Of a DNA stretch of 7,169 nt, positions 5,098-7,169 are shown one piece after another. The DNA lies in contig JACPSV010000124.1 in assembly GCA_016193115.1 (NCBI GenBank), positions 1-7,169 of the forward strand. The letters run 5' to 3'. Under the pieces are notes generated by a model, which worked only from the letters and a program-made list of their open reading frames with translations, did not search any database and had not been told where the DNA came from. Numbering within the stretch: the first letter of the stretch is position 1; the number at the start of each line of letters is the position of its first letter. A program made the translations under genes and the position numbers. Source of the DNA: Elusimicrobiota bacterium (lineage in GTDB: Bacteria > Elusimicrobiota > Elusimicrobia > 2-02-FULL-39-32).

Positions 5098-5821
5098 GGG
5101 GTTTGGAGACGGCGAGATCTTGGCTCGTGAGATGAAGATCGTTCACGCCTTTGATCGCGCCTAACGTGGGATCAATCGGTTTCTCGTTTAAGAGGATCTG
5201 CACCGCGTTGACGTTTCCGATGCGGACGGAGAAATCTGTCTGCGTTCCCCAGGATTGCGCCGTTCCGGAAGAGAGAAATCCTTCAAACAAAAGTTTCCCG
5301 TCTGCGGATACTCTTAACCATGCCAGGTCTAAAGCTTTGATCTGAAGACGAAGACTTTCTGAAACTAATTTTTCCAATGGGATAGAAGAGGAATAAGAAT
5401 GCGGCGCGGAAGGTGAGGCAGGGGACTCCTCTTTAATCTCCTTGCGCATCCACCATCCTCCAACGGCTACAAGAAGAGAAAATCCCAGTATGATTAGGCC
5501 AAACCGTTTTCCATCCGGATGAGAAGAAAATTCCGGAGAGGTCGCTTTTTTTTCCGGCTGGGCGGTTACGGCGGAATCCTGTTCGTTGCGGTATTGGGCA
5601 ACGATAGATTCCGGATTCAAACCCAGATAAGCGGCATAGTTTCTTAAAAAACCAATCACATAAACTTCCGCCGGGATCTGATTCCATTCTCCGGATTCCA
5701 AAGCTTCCAGATAGCGAAGAGAGATGCGGGTATCTTGATGCACCGTTTTAAGGGAAAGGCCTTTGTTTTCACGGTTTCTTTTGAGGGTTTCGCGCACTTG
5801 ACTGTGATTCGTCTGGTTCAT
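5081..5821 (-). CDS. rodZ: RodZ-like protein: cytoplasmic HTH, membrane anchor, periplasmic DUF4115-type domain
   Basis: RodZ links the MreB cytoskeleton to the elongation machinery and helps set rod shape. Counting from the ATG at 5821 the protein has 246 residues: an Xre-type helix-turn-helix (about 8-75, with LKTVHQDTRISLRYLEALE and VYVIGFLRNYAAYLGLNPE, classic RodZ sequence), a charged linker, one transmembrane helix (about 107-124, FGLIILGFSLLVAVGGWWM), a Ser/Pro-rich linker, and a C-terminal beta domain (about 156-237, LRLQIKALDLAWLRVSADG) like RodZ DUF4115. A TTG at 5833, four codons earlier, overlaps the lolA stop and is an alternative start. The ATG, eight bases after lolA, is preferred because it is the standard codon; neither has a strong Shine-Dalgarno site. 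The gene overlaps pgsA by 17 bp, as in the ymfM-pgsA arrangement of Firmicutes. Confidence 0.9.
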   Translation of the reverse strand: MNQTNHSQVRETLKRNRENKGLSLKTVHQDTRISLRYLEALESGEWNQIPAEVYVIGFLRNYAAYLGLNPESIVAQYRNEQDSAVTAQPEKKATSPEFSSHPDGKRFGLIILGFSLLVAVGGWWMRKEIKEESPASPSAPHSYSSSIPLEKLVSESLRLQIKALDLAWLRVSADGKLLFEGFLSSGTAQSWGTQTDFSVRIGNVNAVQILLNEKPIDPTLGAIKGVNDLHLTSQDLAVSKPHEPRQ

Positions 5822-5829
5822 TGTGAGAC

Positions 5830-6480
5830 TCAATGGATTTGGATGACTTTGGAATTGGGAGGAACCTTAAATTGAAAGAGAGATTCCTTCAGATCGGAAT
5901 TTCGCACGACGGCATGGATTGTGGTGCTCCAGATCAAACTTCCGGAAACAAGCTCCGTTTTTCTTAAGAGGTAGTCCGAAGGGCTGATCCAGAGAGTGAT
6001 CGCCGGAGTCCCTTCCGGATCCGTTCTGTTCTTGAGCGCGATCCGGATCATTTTCTCTCCCTGAAACTCCTTGTTTTCCAGGAGAGACCAGTTGTATTCT
6101 TTCATCGCTTTTTCGAGTAAAGGCGAGAAATCGGCTAAACCTAAGGACCAGAAATTTTTCTGAAACCAATCGTCCCAGGACTGTTGCACGACCTGATTGA
6201 ATCGGGGAGTCACGATATAAACGACTTTCCCCTGAGTAATCGTGATCTGGTTCTCCGTGTTGGAATGTTCGATCCGCATCCATTTTGGTTTCTTATAGAA
6301 AACGGTTCCGGTTGAAACTCTCGATTCTGCGGATTGGAGAGAGCGCAGTTCCTGGACGTACTGGAACTGCAGACTCTGAACGGTTTCTGCCGAGTCCCGC
6401 ATCTTTTTTTGAACGTCGGAAACGGTCATCGCCAGGAGTGAGGAGGGAAGAAAACAGAAAATAAAAAGGATGGATTTCAT
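5830..6480 (-). CDS. lolA: Outer-membrane lipoprotein carrier LolA
   Basis: LolA is the periplasmic chaperone that carries lipoproteins from the LolCDE exporter to the outer membrane. The 216-residue protein has a type I signal peptide ([17 protein letters not shown], cut probably after residue 17) and a LolA-type sequence: an N-terminal helix ([18 protein letters not shown]), then [32 protein letters not shown] and later strands expected for the open beta-barrel. The start at 6480 forms an ATGA overlap with the ftsK stop and places the signal peptide at the N terminus. An in-frame start 18 codons upstream would put a charged segment ahead of it and is rejected. The neighbouring M48 lipoprotein suggests a shared interest in the outer membrane. 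LolA sequences vary widely, so the call rests on pattern and signal peptide. Confidence 0.88.
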   Translation of the reverse strand: MKSILFIFCFLPSSLLAMTVSDVQKKMRDSAETVQSLQFQYVQELRSLQSAESRVSTGTVFYKKPKWMRIEHSNTENQITITQGKVVYIVTPRFNQVVQQSWDDWFQKNFWSLGLADFSPLLEKAMKEYNWSLLENKEFQGEKMIRIALKNRTDPEGTPAITLWISPSDYLLRKTELVSGSLIWSTTIHAVVRNSDLKESLFQFKVPPNSKVIQIH

Positions 6481-7169
6481 GATTTCTTCTCTGCGTCTAA
6501 AAACTCGCCCAGACGATCGAAATGGATCTTCCAACGGTTTGTGTCGGGCGGTTTCTCAATCAGTCCTTTCTTTTTCAGCAAGGTCAATGCCCAATCGTAT
6601 TTGGAGCCGATTTCCTTGTCCGCGCGCAGCAGGTCTCCGGAAACTTTTTCCGTATCGCGGACCACTTTGGCGGCGCGAACCAGGAGTTGACGATTTTCCT
6701 CGCTGTCTACGATCGAATCACCGGATGGGTTGGACAACAGGAAATCGTAGCGCGGATGAAATCCTTGGGACTTGATGGCTTGCACCACGGACTCCACGTC
6801 TTTCTCGGAGACAAAGGCTCCTTGCACCCGGATCGGTTTGGGAGCGCCGGAATTCAGAAAAAGCATGTCTCCCCGCCCTAACAGGTTTTCAGCTCCCTGA
6901 GAATCTAAAATCACGCGGGAGTCCGTTTTAGACAGAACTTGGAACGCGATCCGGGACGGTAAATTAGCTTTGATCACGCCTGTAATCACGTCCACGGACG
7001 GTCTCTGGGTCGCCAAAACCAGGTGAATCCCGACGGCGCGCGCCATCTGGGCCAACCTTTGGATCAGATCCTCAATTTCTTTTCCGACCGTAATCATCAG
7101 GTCGGCCAACTCATCAATCACGATCAGGAGGTAAGGAACTTTAGGGACATTTTCCTTGACTGCTTTTTC
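6477..7169 (-). CDS. ftsK: FtsK/SpoIIIE DNA translocase, C-terminal part
   Basis: FtsK pumps chromosomal DNA through the closing septum and activates XerCD at dif. The last 230 residues are visible; the gene continues past the right edge, so the Walker A motif, linker and membrane domain are not seen. The motor shows Walker [14 protein letters not shown] (visible residues 13-25), then [20 protein letters not shown] (52-71), [20 protein letters not shown] (73-92) and [11 protein letters not shown] (94-104), all standard FtsK. Residues of about 155-222 occupy the place of the winged-helix gamma domain, but the usual RIGYNRAAR recognition helix is not recognisable; the region reads [20 protein letters not shown]. 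The stop overlaps lolA as ATGA. The GTG at 7121 is an internal valine codon in Walker B, not a start. Confidence 0.95.
   Translation of the reverse strand, partial: EKAVKENVPKVPYLLIVIDELADLMITVGKEIEDLIQRLAQMARAVGIHLVLATQRPSVDVITGVIKANLPSRIAFQVLSKTDSRVILDSQGAENLLGRGDMLFLNSGAPKPIRVQGAFVSEKDVESVVQAIKSQGFHPRYDFLLSNPSGDSIVDSEENRQLLVRAAKVVRDTEKVSGDLLRADKEIGSKYDWALTLLKKKGLIEKPPDTNRWKIHFDRLGEFLDAEKKS

Noticed and set aside
5545..5553. A run of eight A on the rodZ coding strand as a possible slippage site.
   Set aside because: The frame is intact, the linker is naturally Lys-rich, and no alternative product frame is apparent.
6481..6534. An in-frame upstream start that would extend LolA by 18 residues.
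   Set aside because: It would place a charged segment ahead of the signal peptide; the ATGA overlap with ftsK is the natural start.
7119..7121. A GTG that could be taken as the ftsK start.
   Set aside because: It encodes valine within the Walker B motif and the frame stays open to the window edge with FtsK-like sequence.

Overview
This window looks like part of a chromosome from a diderm (Gram-negative-type) bacterium of roughly balanced base composition, probably an uncultivated lineage. LolA, a RodZ-type cytoskeletal anchor and a lipoprotein-type M48 metalloprotease together imply an outer membrane with lipoprotein traffic. The gene set and the abundance of palindromic repeats at gene ends would fit Omnitrophota or a relative, but this placement is a guess. 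No stretch over 300 bases lacks a gene.

Layout. A 57-codon 3' end of a FadI-type thiolase enters on the + strand at the left edge. Everything else is on the minus strand and reads right to left: ftsK (5' part outside the window), lolA, rodZ, pgsA, pgpA and an M48 metalloprotease, packed with overlaps or gaps of a few bases. An 85-bp gap follows, with a possible promoter and a strong Shine-Dalgarno site in front of recA. After recA come a XerD-type tyrosine recombinase and a 65-residue membrane ORF, which runs into the end of the convergent thiolase.

How the genes fit together. FtsK and XerD belong to chromosome segregation and dimer resolution, and RecA makes the crossovers that create dimers. 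PgsA and PgpA are consecutive steps of phosphatidylglycerol synthesis. LolA, RodZ and the M48 lipoprotein serve envelope assembly and shape. The rodZ-pgsA-...-recA order recalls the ymfM-pgsA-cinA-recA arrangement of Firmicutes, with pgpA and the M48 gene where cinA would be.

Most interesting region: the left 1.4 kb. Two palindromic repeat elements (153-215 and 1281-1371) share an AATTA + GGGACA ... AATT design and sit exactly at gene termini. Between them they supply the last residues and stop of the thiolase, the last 16 residues and stop of the small membrane ORF, the last residue and stop of RecA, and the start codon plus about 20 N-terminal residues of the Xer protein. The same xer gene carries an in-frame 27-bp tandem duplication between its catalytic HxxR and Tyr motifs, and a proline in place of the catalytic His of the GHSS motif. 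The reading frame is open, but the recombinase is probably inactive or altered.
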